DNA from: Phytoamicus setariae
Lineage (GTDB): Bacteria > Pseudomonadota > Alphaproteobacteria > Rhizobiales > Rhizobiaceae
Reading direction: 5' to 3'
NCBI RefSeq assembly: GCF_016722925.1
Contig: NZ_JAEQNC010000014.1
Coordinates: 90,574-154,573, forward strand
DNA: 64,000 bases
Every line of letters begins with the position of its first letter. Positions within the stretch are counted from its first letter, which is position 1. Shown here piece after piece: positions 17,025 through 25,559 of the stretch. Below the pieces are notes generated by a model, which saw only the letters and a program-made list of their open reading frames with translations, was not told the origin of the DNA and searched no databases. The translations under genes were made by a program, and so were the position numbers.

Positions 17025-18283
17025 TTTCCATCTCCTACTACGAAGTTCTCGGGCAGTTCGTTCAGGCTGTGCTTGAGGTCTTCCACGTCGATCTTTTCGG
17101 CCTTTGATGTGTTCTTGAAGTCATAGTCGTCGTGCATGACCGCGTCTCCAGTTTTCCAATCCCTGATCTGGACGCTGTATTCCGGCCCCCCCACGACCAT
17201 TGTGGACGTAATCACCATGCGGCAAGGATAAGGTTGTTCCCCCTGAGCGACCCAGATCTGAAAATCCACATCGTCCTTGCGGAAGGCGAGAGAGTCGCAC
17301 TCCTTCCCATTGACGATACCGCTTCCCAGGTCCTTGGCATCGTAGACACCCTGCATCAGTTCGTCATATGCATTGGTCAGCAACAAATCTGCCGCGGGCA
17401 ACGGCAGTCCGTACTTGTCCTTCAACGCGTCGATCAGATGATCGACCGTGCCGGGGATCTCGACTTGCGTATATTTGTTGACGTTCTTTCCCAGAAGGGT
17501 GAGCGTTTTACCGTCGAACAGTGACTCCACATCGACAAAGCCGCCGGAACGGGTCGCATGCACCTTGTCAGGCCGGCTGAGGCTGACGGTTCCCGAACTT
17601 GCCAATCCAAGCCTTTGACCGCTGTTGGTCACGATCTGCAGACTGGCATCGTAAGCGAACGATATGGCCTTCTGGGCCGCGAGGTAATCGGACATGGCCT
17701 TGAGGAGCTTACGGGCTTCGGCCGAGTCTGTGAACCTCATGAGTTCGACGCGCCGATTGAGAGTTCTTCCTTCATCTGTGTCGTTGCTGGCAATCGGCCG
17801 GTCCTGTCCCGCGCCCGCCGCAAGTAACCTGTTGGGATCAATCCCTCGCTCGACCAGCGCCGCCTTGATGGTGTTGGCGCGCTCAAGCGAAAGCTTTGCA
17901 TTGGCTTCTTGGCTGCCGCTTGCATCGGTATGGCCGACAATTCTGAGGCCCCAATCGGGGAGGTTCTTCAGCGCCGTCGCGATGTCATCGAGCAGCGTTT
18001 TCGCACCGGAACCAAGCGTTGATTTGCCGATGTCGAAATGTAGGCCATAGACATCGTACCGCTCTTTGGTTTGCAGCGCCTGCTGCATGGCTTCCTTGCT
18101 GTACTGCGGAGGCGGGCCATCCATATCGGCTGACCAGGATGGAGCATTCGCCATTGCCACGAGGGCAACCGTTGCAAATATTTTTAGAGTTATTGCCTTG
18201 TTCCCGCGCGTATTTTTTCGAAATACACGCCAAGCTGAAGCGCATTCGTTGTACTTCAGAAGATTTATACGGCTGTATAACAT
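17021..18283 (-). CDS. OmpA C-terminal domain protein fused to a DUF2092-like region
   Basis: 420 residues from ATG 18283, which follows GGAGG by nine bases; in-frame ATGs at 18292 and 18328 are less well placed. A long signal-type N-terminus ends with FATVALVAMANAPSWSA. An OmpA-like peptidoglycan-binding domain follows (about 75-185) with HFDIGKSTL, VGHTDASGSQEAN, LSLERANTIKAAL and NRRVELMRF. The C-terminal half (about 190-415) resembles DUF2092, a predicted lipoprotein-carrier-like fold (starts KAMSDYLAAQKAISFAYD, with a central block on strands such as VYDAKDLG and the pair C-D-S-L-A-F-R). Probably a periplasmic protein tethered to peptidoglycan that binds a hydrophobic ligand; that role is inference. 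Confidence 0.75.
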   Translation of the reverse strand: MLYSRINLLKYNECASAWRVFRKNTRGNKAITLKIFATVALVAMANAPSWSADMDGPPPQYSKEAMQQALQTKERYDVYGLHFDIGKSTLGSGAKTLLDDIATALKNLPDWGLRIVGHTDASGSQEANAKLSLERANTIKAALVERGIDPNRLLAAGAGQDRPIASNDTDEGRTLNRRVELMRFTDSAEARKLLKAMSDYLAAQKAISFAYDASLQIVTNSGQRLGLASSGTVSLSRPDKVHATRSGGFVDVESLFDGKTLTLLGKNVNKYTQVEIPGTVDHLIDALKDKYGLPLPAADLLLTNAYDELMQGVYDAKDLGSGIVNGKECDSLAFRKDDVDFQIWVAQGEQPYPCRMVITSTMVVGGPEYSVQIRDWKTGDAVMHDDYDFKNTSKAEKIDVEDLKHSLNELPENFVVGDGK

Positions 18284-18517
18284 TGAGATCATCCTCCACG
18301 CTGGCTTGTGCAATTCATTGCAGAGCAATGCATTCTTTAGTCTTGATCACTAAATGCTGGGGAAGGCGAAGTAACTGTAACAGGTCCGTATCAGAAAGTG
18401 TAGGTCAGATTTTCGGGCGAAACTGCCCACACAATGTGCATTCGCACGACCTGCGCGGTATGCTTATGGTGCCGAAGGGCGGTCATCGAATTGATCCCGA
18501 CAGGCGACCAATGCCAC

Positions 18518-19615
18518 CTATTCACCGACCGGACGAATGCTCGCAATCGCCGCCACAAAATCCGCTTGTCTTGACATTCCGGACTTCGACAAGATCGCCT
18601 TGACATGGCTGCGGACGGTTTCTGCACTCAGCGACAGCCGGTTCGCCGTTGCAGAAACGTCGCTTCCAGCAGCTATCGAACGGGCAACGCGGGCCTCTGC
18701 CGGCGAAAGGTCGAACAGGCCTTGTATGACCTCGGCGCTTGGAACGCGTGAGCGGTCGACAGGCGTTACAATGAGGAAATAGGCGGCCCGGACAAAGATA
18801 TCGCGGGCGCTTCCCCGCACAGGCACGAGATGGACGATAGCCGGTGCTGCGTTTTGGTGCTGCGGCAGAGGAAACGAGTGGCTGGCGTGAGCCATTTGCA
18901 TCGGGTTAGCTTGCGCCCGGGAGATCGCATTTGCCAGAAGCGCGTTGCCTGCAGAATGCACACAACGGATCTGATCTCGTGCACCGATGGCGACCTGCTG
19001 CGAAAAATTCTCGAAGAGTTGGTTGCTCGCAAGTACCTTTCCATCAAACCCAAGCACTGCCGAAGGCAGTCCTGTCAGCTGAAGCGCCTCGATCGCTGCA
19101 TTCATGCGCTCGAACTCCAGGCGGCTCGACATCAGCGCGGCTCGAGCAAGATGTGGGCGCAATTGGTCCAGGTAGTCGATCGACCCTCTATCCACCGGTC
19201 CCTTGACCTTCTTCTTCTCGATGGAGAAGATCAGCCTGTCGCCGCTGGGCAGCTGGATCGCAGTTGCCGCGCCAAAGCCGAAGCCATTCGGCCTCAGGAA
19301 GTCCTTGTACATGGGTTCTTCGGACATCTCGTCCTGGGTAAACAAATCGCCATCATTGAGAAAACCCTCATGGCATGCTGCAAACAAACGCGCTGCCCTG
19401 ATATTGCGTGAAGACCACTTCTGCTCGTTGAATTTGTCAACCAGATCCACAATTCCATCTGAGACGAGTGAACGGCTGGTGCTGTCGGTGGCGCAAAACA
19501 GCAGCGTTCCCTCAGCGTCAATCGAACGCGCCATTCTATCCAAGACGGAGTACCAGTTTTCAGGGACAAATGCCGCTTCGTAAATCCGGTCGATGGTTTG
19601 TGCTGTGTCAGTCAT
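18518..19615 (-). CDS. LuxR-family transcriptional regulator
   Basis: 365 residues. The C-terminus (about 295-360) is a GerE/LuxR helix-turn-helix: FDLSPAEARVARSIAAGSDV, then LSLSAETVRSHVKAILSKSG. The N-terminal 290 residues look like PAS/GAF-type sensory sequence (for example GLPSAVLGFDGKVLASNQLF at about 175-195) and not the acyl-homoserine-lactone domain, so it is unlikely to be a quorum-sensing receptor. Similar LuxR proteins with this N-terminus are common orphans in rhizobia. It lies between the OmpA and small-cyclase genes on the same strand but with gaps of about 200 bases on each side, so it is probably its own unit. Confidence 0.8.
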   Translation of the reverse strand: MTDTAQTIDRIYEAAFVPENWYSVLDRMARSIDAEGTLLFCATDSTSRSLVSDGIVDLVDKFNEQKWSSRNIRAARLFAACHEGFLNDGDLFTQDEMSEEPMYKDFLRPNGFGFGAATAIQLPSGDRLIFSIEKKKVKGPVDRGSIDYLDQLRPHLARAALMSSRLEFERMNAAIEALQLTGLPSAVLGFDGKVLASNQLFENFSQQVAIGARDQIRCVHSAGNALLANAISRAQANPMQMAHASHSFPLPQHQNAAPAIVHLVPVRGSARDIFVRAAYFLIVTPVDRSRVPSAEVIQGLFDLSPAEARVARSIAAGSDVSATANRLSLSAETVRSHVKAILSKSGMSRQADFVAAIASIRPVGE

Positions 19616-19822
19616 AATATTTTTGAAGCTTATCGAATATTGAAAATGGCACTCAACTAACTCAAAGGTCGTTGGTTGATGATTTGTTGAAACCTATGCC
19701 TGTATTTATGCGTTTAGCAACATGCAGATAGGCGTTGCACCTGCTTAAGTAGCGTCGAATGGTGCTGACGGCAGATATTCAAGCTCGTAGAATGCTCGCC
19801 TGTCTGACCCCAGGCCCCATCG

Positions 19823-20581
19823 TCAGTCGCGAGTGATCAGCACATGCGCCGGCACCGCGTGATCGATGCCCTTCGGTGTCAGCATGCGCAAATCAGCGCC
19901 GGACATCATGTCCGGAGCCGCCGCTGCGGCTTCTTGCGAGACCAGGATCTCTTTTGCTGCTGCCAGCGATTCAAGCCTTGCCGCAAGATTTACCGTGCCG
20001 CCGATCGCAGTAAAGTCGCTTCGAAAGGTCGAGAATTCGCCAATTTCCACCTGGCCGGTATGTACTCCGACTCCAACGCCGAGCGCTTCGATCAATGGCT
20101 CGTCGAAGCGAGATGTCAGATTGTTCAATGCCCGAGCGCATCGCCGCTGGATGTCCATGGCGGCTGATATAGCGGCATCGGCATGACGAACAATCTTGAT
20201 CGGAAAATTGAAAATCGCCATCAGACCGTCGCCCATCTGCTTGTTGACGATCCCGTCATGGGCCCAGATGGCTTGTGCACATTGATCCTGGAAGATGCTG
20301 ACGATCTCGCTCAGGATGACCGGGTCTATGCGTTCAGACAGGCGGGTATATCCTCGGATGTCGGCGAACAGGATCGTGGCGGTGGCGGTAATGCGCCGCT
20401 GTTTCTTGACATACTGAAACGAGCGCTCGCAGATCGTGCAAATGTTCGGGTTCATCTTGCTTCGGGCAATGCCACAAACGCGAAACGGGATCGAGAGCGG
20501 CCCGCGAATAGGAATGGGCATGTGCATCTGGTCCCAACACCCGCGGCAGATGAGCGCGTGGGAGTTTGCGGTCGGTTCCAT
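19823..20581 (-). CDS. Class III nucleotide cyclase with Cys-rich N-terminus
   Basis: 252 residues. The N-terminus has five Cys (12, 15, 36, 48, 51) arranged CRGC ... C ... CTIC, a metal- or redox-type knuckle next to the segment NPNICTICERSFQYVKK typical of this cyclase subgroup. The cyclase domain (about 62-245) has the metal Asp pair (ILFADIRGYT, KQMGDGLMAIF) and the Asn/Arg pair (TVNLAARLE). The usual base-selecting Asp in the A-I-G-D motif is Gly here (FTAIGGTVN), so nucleotide preference may be relaxed or activity reduced. No transmembrane segment. It is the third cyclase in the region. Start chosen at the first in-frame ATG. Confidence 0.8.
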   Translation of the reverse strand: MEPTANSHALICRGCWDQMHMPIPIRGPLSIPFRVCGIARSKMNPNICTICERSFQYVKKQRRITATATILFADIRGYTRLSERIDPVILSEIVSIFQDQCAQAIWAHDGIVNKQMGDGLMAIFNFPIKIVRHADAAISAAMDIQRRCARALNNLTSRFDEPLIEALGVGVGVHTGQVEIGEFSTFRSDFTAIGGTVNLAARLESLAAAKEILVSQEAAAAAPDMMSGADLRMLTPKGIDHAVPAHVLITRD

Positions 20582-20713
20582 CCTTCGATACCTTGGCCTG
20601 TTCGGCAGTTCGTGTTGCCTAAGTCAGCTTGTCGGGCACTTTGTGATGGCTAGCTTCGCGTGTTCAATGGCGTTTGGCAATACCAACCTGGCAGGCTGGC
20701 TTCCCCGAAACAT

Positions 20714-21595
20714 CTAGCCATGCGCCGTGGACTTTCGACGTGTCACGGCTTCGCGCCAGATGGTAAACAGCCCGGCGCTCACGACGATGATCGAGCCGAC
20801 GACGACATTGATATGCAGCGTCTCGCCGAAAACCAGCACCCCGACGAAGGAACTCAATACCAGTTGCAGGTAGCCGAAGGGCTGTACCAGGACCGCATCA
20901 AGGTGATCGTAGGCCTTGATCAGGCAGAAGTGGCTGACGATCCCCGTCGCACAGAGCAGCGCCATCCAGATCCAGTCGGAAGGCGCCATGTTGGTCCAGT
21001 AGAACGGCCCGATAACAAGCATGGCGATCGCACCGGCGACGCCGGTATAGAAGAAGCTGGTCATGGTGGTGTCGGTGCGGCTGGCAAGCCGTGTTGCAAT
21101 GGAATAGACAGCCATCATGCACGACGACAGGACCGGGATGAGTAGCACCTTGTCGAAGCTTGCAGGTTCCGGATTGAGAATGATCAGCACACCGATCATG
21201 CCGACACAGATCGCCGTCCAGCGTCGCCATCCCACCGCTTCGCCAAGGATTGGTACAGAGAGCATGGCGACGATCAGCGGTTGGGCGGAAAAGATCGCCT
21301 GCGAATGAATGAGGCCCGCCATCTTGAACGACGTTATTGTTACCACGATTTGCAGCGCCAGTAGCACGCCGCGAAAAACCTGCAGGTATGGTCGGTTGCT
21401 GTTTGCGACGCCCCCGACACCAAGTTTCGAACGCCCCGCCAGAATGATGGCAAACGTGCCGAATGCCCAGTAGCGGATCATGGTGATGAGGATCGGCGGA
21501 TAGCTTTCGGATAGATGTTTCGAAAGCGCATCCTGTGTCGTGAAAATCACAAAGGCGAGCAGGGCGAAGAGGTAACCGGTCTGGTGAGATTTCAT
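20714..21595 (-). CDS. DMT-family (EamA) inner-membrane transporter
   Basis: 293 residues, about ten hydrophobic helices in two EamA repeats of five. Visible landmarks are the first repeat start YLFALLAFVIFTTQDALSKH, PILITMIRYWAFG, and a second repeat around VLSSCMMAVYSIATR and VVSAGLFTIW. Members export amino acids, metabolites or drugs; the substrate cannot be predicted. It is followed at some distance on the same strand by the pab genes, but with 140 bases between, so co-transcription is uncertain. Confidence 0.8.
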   Translation of the reverse strand: MKSHQTGYLFALLAFVIFTTQDALSKHLSESYPPILITMIRYWAFGTFAIILAGRSKLGVGGVANSNRPYLQVFRGVLLALQIVVTITSFKMAGLIHSQAIFSAQPLIVAMLSVPILGEAVGWRRWTAICVGMIGVLIILNPEPASFDKVLLIPVLSSCMMAVYSIATRLASRTDTTMTSFFYTGVAGAIAMLVIGPFYWTNMAPSDWIWMALLCATGIVSHFCLIKAYDHLDAVLVQPFGYLQLVLSSFVGVLVFGETLHINVVVGSIIVVSAGLFTIWREAVTRRKSTAHG

Positions 21596-21738
21596 GGCGA
21601 ACTGTTCGTATCATGTGCCGAAGCGGCGGAAGGCATCGAGCGATACAAGATCTTTCCCGCGCCGTGGTCCTTAGCGCCTGAGTCGCGCCGATGCGGCAAG
21701 GGCAGCCAAGGCGAAATCGGCCTTGCACTCTCTATTTA

Positions 21739-22374
21739 TTAGCGTCTTGTGAGAAGTGTGCCGCGTATCAGCCCGCGTAGGGAATTGCCGAGATAGAAAG
21801 GGTAGCGCTCAAGCATGTCGGGTGTGATCCGTTCGACGGTCGCTTTCTTGGCGCAAATCAGCGAAGTCCGGAGCACACCGGCGAGGCAACCGGACGAAAG
21901 CGCTGGTGTCAGCAACTTGCCGCCGCCGGCATCCACGAACACATTGGTTATCGTGCCTTCGCAGATTTCATCCTTCTCATTAAGCAGCAGAACCTCGTCG
22001 CATTCCTGTCGGGAATATTCCGATCGGGCCTGCTCGTAAGCCTGACGCTCCGATGTCTTGTGGCGCAACAGCGGCTCGGAAGAGCTCAGGTGGGCAGACT
22101 TGGCAACGCCGACCGCCCACACGGTGTCTTCGGGAAGCGGCGCAAACGGAGAGGTCACAATCTCGCACCGACCGTCGCGAAAGAGCTCAAGCCGTATGCG
22201 ACACGTCTCCGCAAGGCTTGCAACGGTTGCCTCCAGGCCGGATCTGGCCTGATCAAAGCCCGCAAAACCCAGCTTGCGGGTGGAATTGCCAAGCCGCGCC
22301 ATGTGAAGGTTGAGGCGAACAATGCCTTGACCGGGCTCATAGCGCATCGTCTCGATCAGTGAAAAATTGATCAT
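21739..22374 (-). CDS. pabC: 4-amino-4-deoxychorismate lyase (PabC-type, aminotransferase class IV)
   Basis: 211 residues from ATG 22374, whose ATGA overlaps the pabB stop; an upstream in-frame ATG at 22422 would sit inside pabB and is rejected. Fold-type IV PLP enzyme: the PLP Lys is in LLRHKTSERQAYEQ, and the cofactor loop reads EICEGTITNVFV and LTPALSSGCLAGVLR, typical of class IV. With PabB it would convert aminodeoxychorismate to p-aminobenzoate and pyruvate for folate synthesis in the cytoplasm. Stand-alone class IV proteins can also act on amino acids; the coupling to pabB makes the PabC role most likely. Confidence 0.75.
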   Translation of the reverse strand: MINFSLIETMRYEPGQGIVRLNLHMARLGNSTRKLGFAGFDQARSGLEATVASLAETCRIRLELFRDGRCEIVTSPFAPLPEDTVWAVGVAKSAHLSSSEPLLRHKTSERQAYEQARSEYSRQECDEVLLLNEKDEICEGTITNVFVDAGGGKLLTPALSSGCLAGVLRTSLICAKKATVERITPDMLERYPFYLGNSLRGLIRGTLLTRR

Positions 22375-23534
22375 CGGCCGATCGCTTCCTCGCCGATGGC
22401 GAAACGCGCCTTGAGAAGGCACTCGGCATATTCATCCTCAGCGCGGGAATCGAAGACAATGCCGCCGCCGACATTGAAGACCGCCTTGCCGTCCTCGAAC
22501 AGTGAAATCGTCCGGATCGCCACGTTGAAGCACATCTGTCCGTCAGGGGCGATGTAACCGATCGAGCCGCAATAGGCGTCTCGAGGACCGGTCTCGAGCT
22601 GATGGATGATCTCCATCGCCCGCATTTTCGGCGCGCCGGTGATCGAGCCACAGGGAAACAGTGCGGCGAAGATGTCGGCAAGCGTCAGATCCGGCAGCAA
22701 CTTTGCCCGTACATGCGACACCATCTGGTGAACCGTGGGATAGGTCTCGACATCGAAGAGCACGGGAACCGACAGAGTGCCGACTTCGGTGATGTGGGAA
22801 ATGTCGTTACGCAACAGGTCGACGATCATGCGGTTCTCGGCCTGCGTCTTCTCGTCTGCCTTCATGTTGGCGATGATGGCACGATCCTCGTCCGGTGAGT
22901 GGCCGCGCGCCGCCGTGCCCTTCATCGGGTGCGTCTCGATCCAGCCGTCCTTGTCGACATTGAAGAACAGTTCCGGCGAACGCGACAGCAGCACTGGGCC
23001 GCCAAGATTGACGAGTGCGCCGTATCGGACCGGCTGGCGCTCGATCAATGACCAGAAAGCGGCGATCGGGTCACCGCTCCACTCGGCCCGTACAGGCATG
23101 GTCAGGTTTGCCTGATAGCAGTCGCCCTGACGCAGATGCCAGTGCAGGCGATCGAAGCGCTCCCGGTAATCGGCAAAGCTCCAGTCCGGGCGGGCACCTT
23201 TCAGCAACGGTTCGTTTTCGGTCCGCTGGCGCGGCACGGCGAGCGGATGGTCTTCGACCGGCCGGTCGAAGACGCCGAAAGCCATCAGCGGCGTTTCACG
23301 TTTGATACCGGCAGAAGGGGCCAGCTTTTCCTCGAAAAGGTAGCCTGCCTCATAGGACATGAAGCCGACGATCCATTTTCCCTGACCGCGAAGTAGCTCC
23401 AGACGCTCAAGGCCGACGCGAAAACTCGCTGCGTCATAAGCCCGCACAAGTTCGCTCGGTTCGGCAAAGACAAGCGTGCTGTCCGCCGGGTCGTCCCTGA
23501 GCAGTATGAAAGGATGGTCTGGCTGCATGCGCAT
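22371..23534 (-). CDS. pabB: Aminodeoxychorismate synthase component I
   Basis: 387 residues, chorismate-binding enzyme. The nucleophile Lys that separates PabB from anthranilate synthase is present in HPMKGTAARG, and the late motifs CGSITGAPKMRAMEIIHQLE and YCGSIGYI are intact. The N-terminal third is a short version of the PabB lid (CYQANLTMPVRAEW). The product, 4-amino-4-deoxychorismate, goes to the overlapping pabC. The amidotransferase partner (PabA) is not encoded next to it. Directly upstream on the same strand is pepF, with only 14 bases between stop and start. Confidence 0.88.
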   Translation of the reverse strand: MRMQPDHPFILLRDDPADSTLVFAEPSELVRAYDAASFRVGLERLELLRGQGKWIVGFMSYEAGYLFEEKLAPSAGIKRETPLMAFGVFDRPVEDHPLAVPRQRTENEPLLKGARPDWSFADYRERFDRLHWHLRQGDCYQANLTMPVRAEWSGDPIAAFWSLIERQPVRYGALVNLGGPVLLSRSPELFFNVDKDGWIETHPMKGTAARGHSPDEDRAIIANMKADEKTQAENRMIVDLLRNDISHITEVGTLSVPVLFDVETYPTVHQMVSHVRAKLLPDLTLADIFAALFPCGSITGAPKMRAMEIIHQLETGPRDAYCGSIGYIAPDGQMCFNVAIRTISLFEDGKAVFNVGGGIVFDSRAEDEYAECLLKARFAIGEEAIGR

Positions 23535-23548
23535 TTTCCTGGCCGGTA

Positions 23549-25420
23549 TCAGTCAGCCTTATCAAGCGCCTCCAGTTCGTCAATAAGCCCTTCGATCATC
23601 GACAGGCCCTTGTCCCAGAACGACGGGTCAGTGGCGTCCAGTCCGAAAGGCTTGAGAAGCTCGGCGTAGTGCTTGGTTCCACCGGCCTTGAGTAGCTCGA
23701 AATATTTCTGTTGGAAGCCTTCGGCGGCATTCTGGTAGACGGCGTAGAGCGAATTTACCAGGCAATCGCCGAATGCATAGGCATAGACATAGAACGGCGA
23801 ATGGATGAAGTGGGGGATGTAGGCCCACCAGCATTCGTAACCTTCCGAGATCCGGATCGCAGGGCCGAGGCTTTCCTGCTGCACTGAAAGCCAGAGTTCA
23901 CCAATCTGCTCCGATGTCAGTTCGCCGTCCTTGCGGGCGGTGTGCAGCTTGCGTTCGAATTCATAGAAGGCGATCTGGCGGACGACCGTGTTGATCATGT
24001 CCTCCACCTTCTGGGCGAGCATCGCCTTGCGCTCGGCCTTGTCCTTGGTCTTGGCAAGCAGCGCGCGGAAAGTCAGCATCTCGCCGAAGACCGATGCGGT
24101 CTCGGCGAGGGTCAGCGGGGTCGAGCACATCAATGCACCCTGCTTGCCGGCCAGCACCTGGTGCACGCCGTGGCCAAGTTCGTGGGCAAGCGTCATGACG
24201 TCACGCGGCTTGCCCAGGTAGTTGACCAGAACGTAGGGGTGGGCTGATGGGACGGTCGGGTGTGCAAAGGCGCCCGGTGCCTTGCCGGCGCGGGTCGGTG
24301 CATCGATCCAGTTCTTGTCGAAGAAGTCCTGGGTGATCGCGGCCATTTCCGGCGCGAAATCCTGATAGGCCGAAAGCACGATCTGGCGTGCCTCTTCCCA
24401 AGGTACCAGCTGGGCCGGGGTCTCCGGCAGCGGCGCGTTGCGATCCCAGTAGTTGAGCTGATCCATACCGAGCCAGCGCGCCTTCATCTTGTAATAGCGG
24501 TGCGAGAGCCGGGGGTAGGCGGCCTTGACGGCTGAAGCGAGCGCGTCGACCACTTCGCCTTCGACGCGATTGGAAAGGTGGCGGCTATCGGCAATATCCT
24601 TGAAGCCACGCCAGCGGTCGGAGATTTCCTTGTCCTTGGCGAGCGTGTTGGTGATCTGCGTGAAGATACGGATATTGTCCTTGAATACCTTGCCGATCGT
24701 TGCCGCTACGGTCCGGCGGGTCTCGGGATCGGGTTCTTGCAGCTTGTCGAGCGCGGCTTCCAACGGAACCTCTTCGCCGTCGACCGGAAAGCGGAGCGAT
24801 GCGATGGTTTCGTTGAACAGGCGGTTCCAGGCGGCTGCCCCAGTCTGCGACTTCTCAAGGAAAAGCTGCTCGATACGATCGTCCAGCTGGAACGGTTTTT
24901 CCTTGCGCAGGTCTTCGATCCATGGACGAAAATGACCGGCGGCCGCATCCTGTTGCATCGCGCTTTCCAGCAGATTGTCCTCGACGCGATTGAGTTCCAG
25001 TCCGAAGAACAGCAGATTGGCTGCAATATCCGTGATGGCCGCACTGATGTCGGCAAAGAACTTGCCCTTTGCCGGGTCGGTCATGTCGCCGTAATAGGTC
25101 AGTCCGGCATAGGATCCGATCCTGCCGATCAGGTCTTCCAAACCTTCGAATTCATGCAGCGCCTGGCCGAGGCCCGTCGCGCCCGTCTGCGTGCAGGCAG
25201 CTTCAAGCTTGCCCTTCCACTTATCCTGGAAGCTTGCAGCTTCGACCTTTGCTTTTTCGAGATCGCCGAGGAATTCGGGACCGTTCTGCGAGGGATAAAG
25301 GTCGGCGAGGTTCCAGTTGGGCAGTTCACCGAGCCTGCTGTCATGGCTTGCCGCATCGCCGGCGGAATGGGCGATTCCTCCGAAAACAAGGTCACTCTTG
25401 GAGAAATGGATCGGTGTCAT
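23549..25420 (-). CDS. pepF: M3-family oligoendopeptidase F
   Basis: 623 residues from ATG 25420, preceded by GAGGATACC; an in-frame GTG at 25435 is too close to that site. Zinc metallopeptidase motif LAHELGHGVHQVL near 410 with the two His ligands and catalytic Glu, and the downstream Glu in the segment LAETASVFGEMLTF. Length and layout fit oligoendopeptidase F (M3B), which degrades short peptides in the cytoplasm. The upstream gene on the opposite strand is the response regulator at 25560, so the two are divergent. The pab genes follow closely; PepF may be co-transcribed with them. Confidence 0.88.
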   Translation of the reverse strand: MTPIHFSKSDLVFGGIAHSAGDAASHDSRLGELPNWNLADLYPSQNGPEFLGDLEKAKVEAASFQDKWKGKLEAACTQTGATGLGQALHEFEGLEDLIGRIGSYAGLTYYGDMTDPAKGKFFADISAAITDIAANLLFFGLELNRVEDNLLESAMQQDAAAGHFRPWIEDLRKEKPFQLDDRIEQLFLEKSQTGAAAWNRLFNETIASLRFPVDGEEVPLEAALDKLQEPDPETRRTVAATIGKVFKDNIRIFTQITNTLAKDKEISDRWRGFKDIADSRHLSNRVEGEVVDALASAVKAAYPRLSHRYYKMKARWLGMDQLNYWDRNAPLPETPAQLVPWEEARQIVLSAYQDFAPEMAAITQDFFDKNWIDAPTRAGKAPGAFAHPTVPSAHPYVLVNYLGKPRDVMTLAHELGHGVHQVLAGKQGALMCSTPLTLAETASVFGEMLTFRALLAKTKDKAERKAMLAQKVEDMINTVVRQIAFYEFERKLHTARKDGELTSEQIGELWLSVQQESLGPAIRISEGYECWWAYIPHFIHSPFYVYAYAFGDCLVNSLYAVYQNAAEGFQQKYFELLKAGGTKHYAELLKPFGLDATDPSFWDKGLSMIEGLIDELEALDKAD

Positions 25421-25559
25421 CGCAGGTATCCTCACAAATCATACGGCCCGCTTTGTTTGATGCGCCGATGATTAAAATGCAAGTCTTTCTCAAAACGGGA
25501 TTTTCAAGCCTGCGTGTCAGATTGGCGGAAATAGACCAAGAACCACAGGGAGACAGCCC

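Noticed and set aside
16498..17031. 177-residue minus-strand frame overlapping the small exported protein
   Set aside because: The 70-residue frame has a signal peptide and couples to the OmpA stop; the longer frame is Arg/Ser-rich without motifs.
18518..19615. Quorum-sensing LuxR receptor
   Set aside because: The N-terminus lacks the acyl-homoserine-lactone-binding domain and no luxI-type gene is near.
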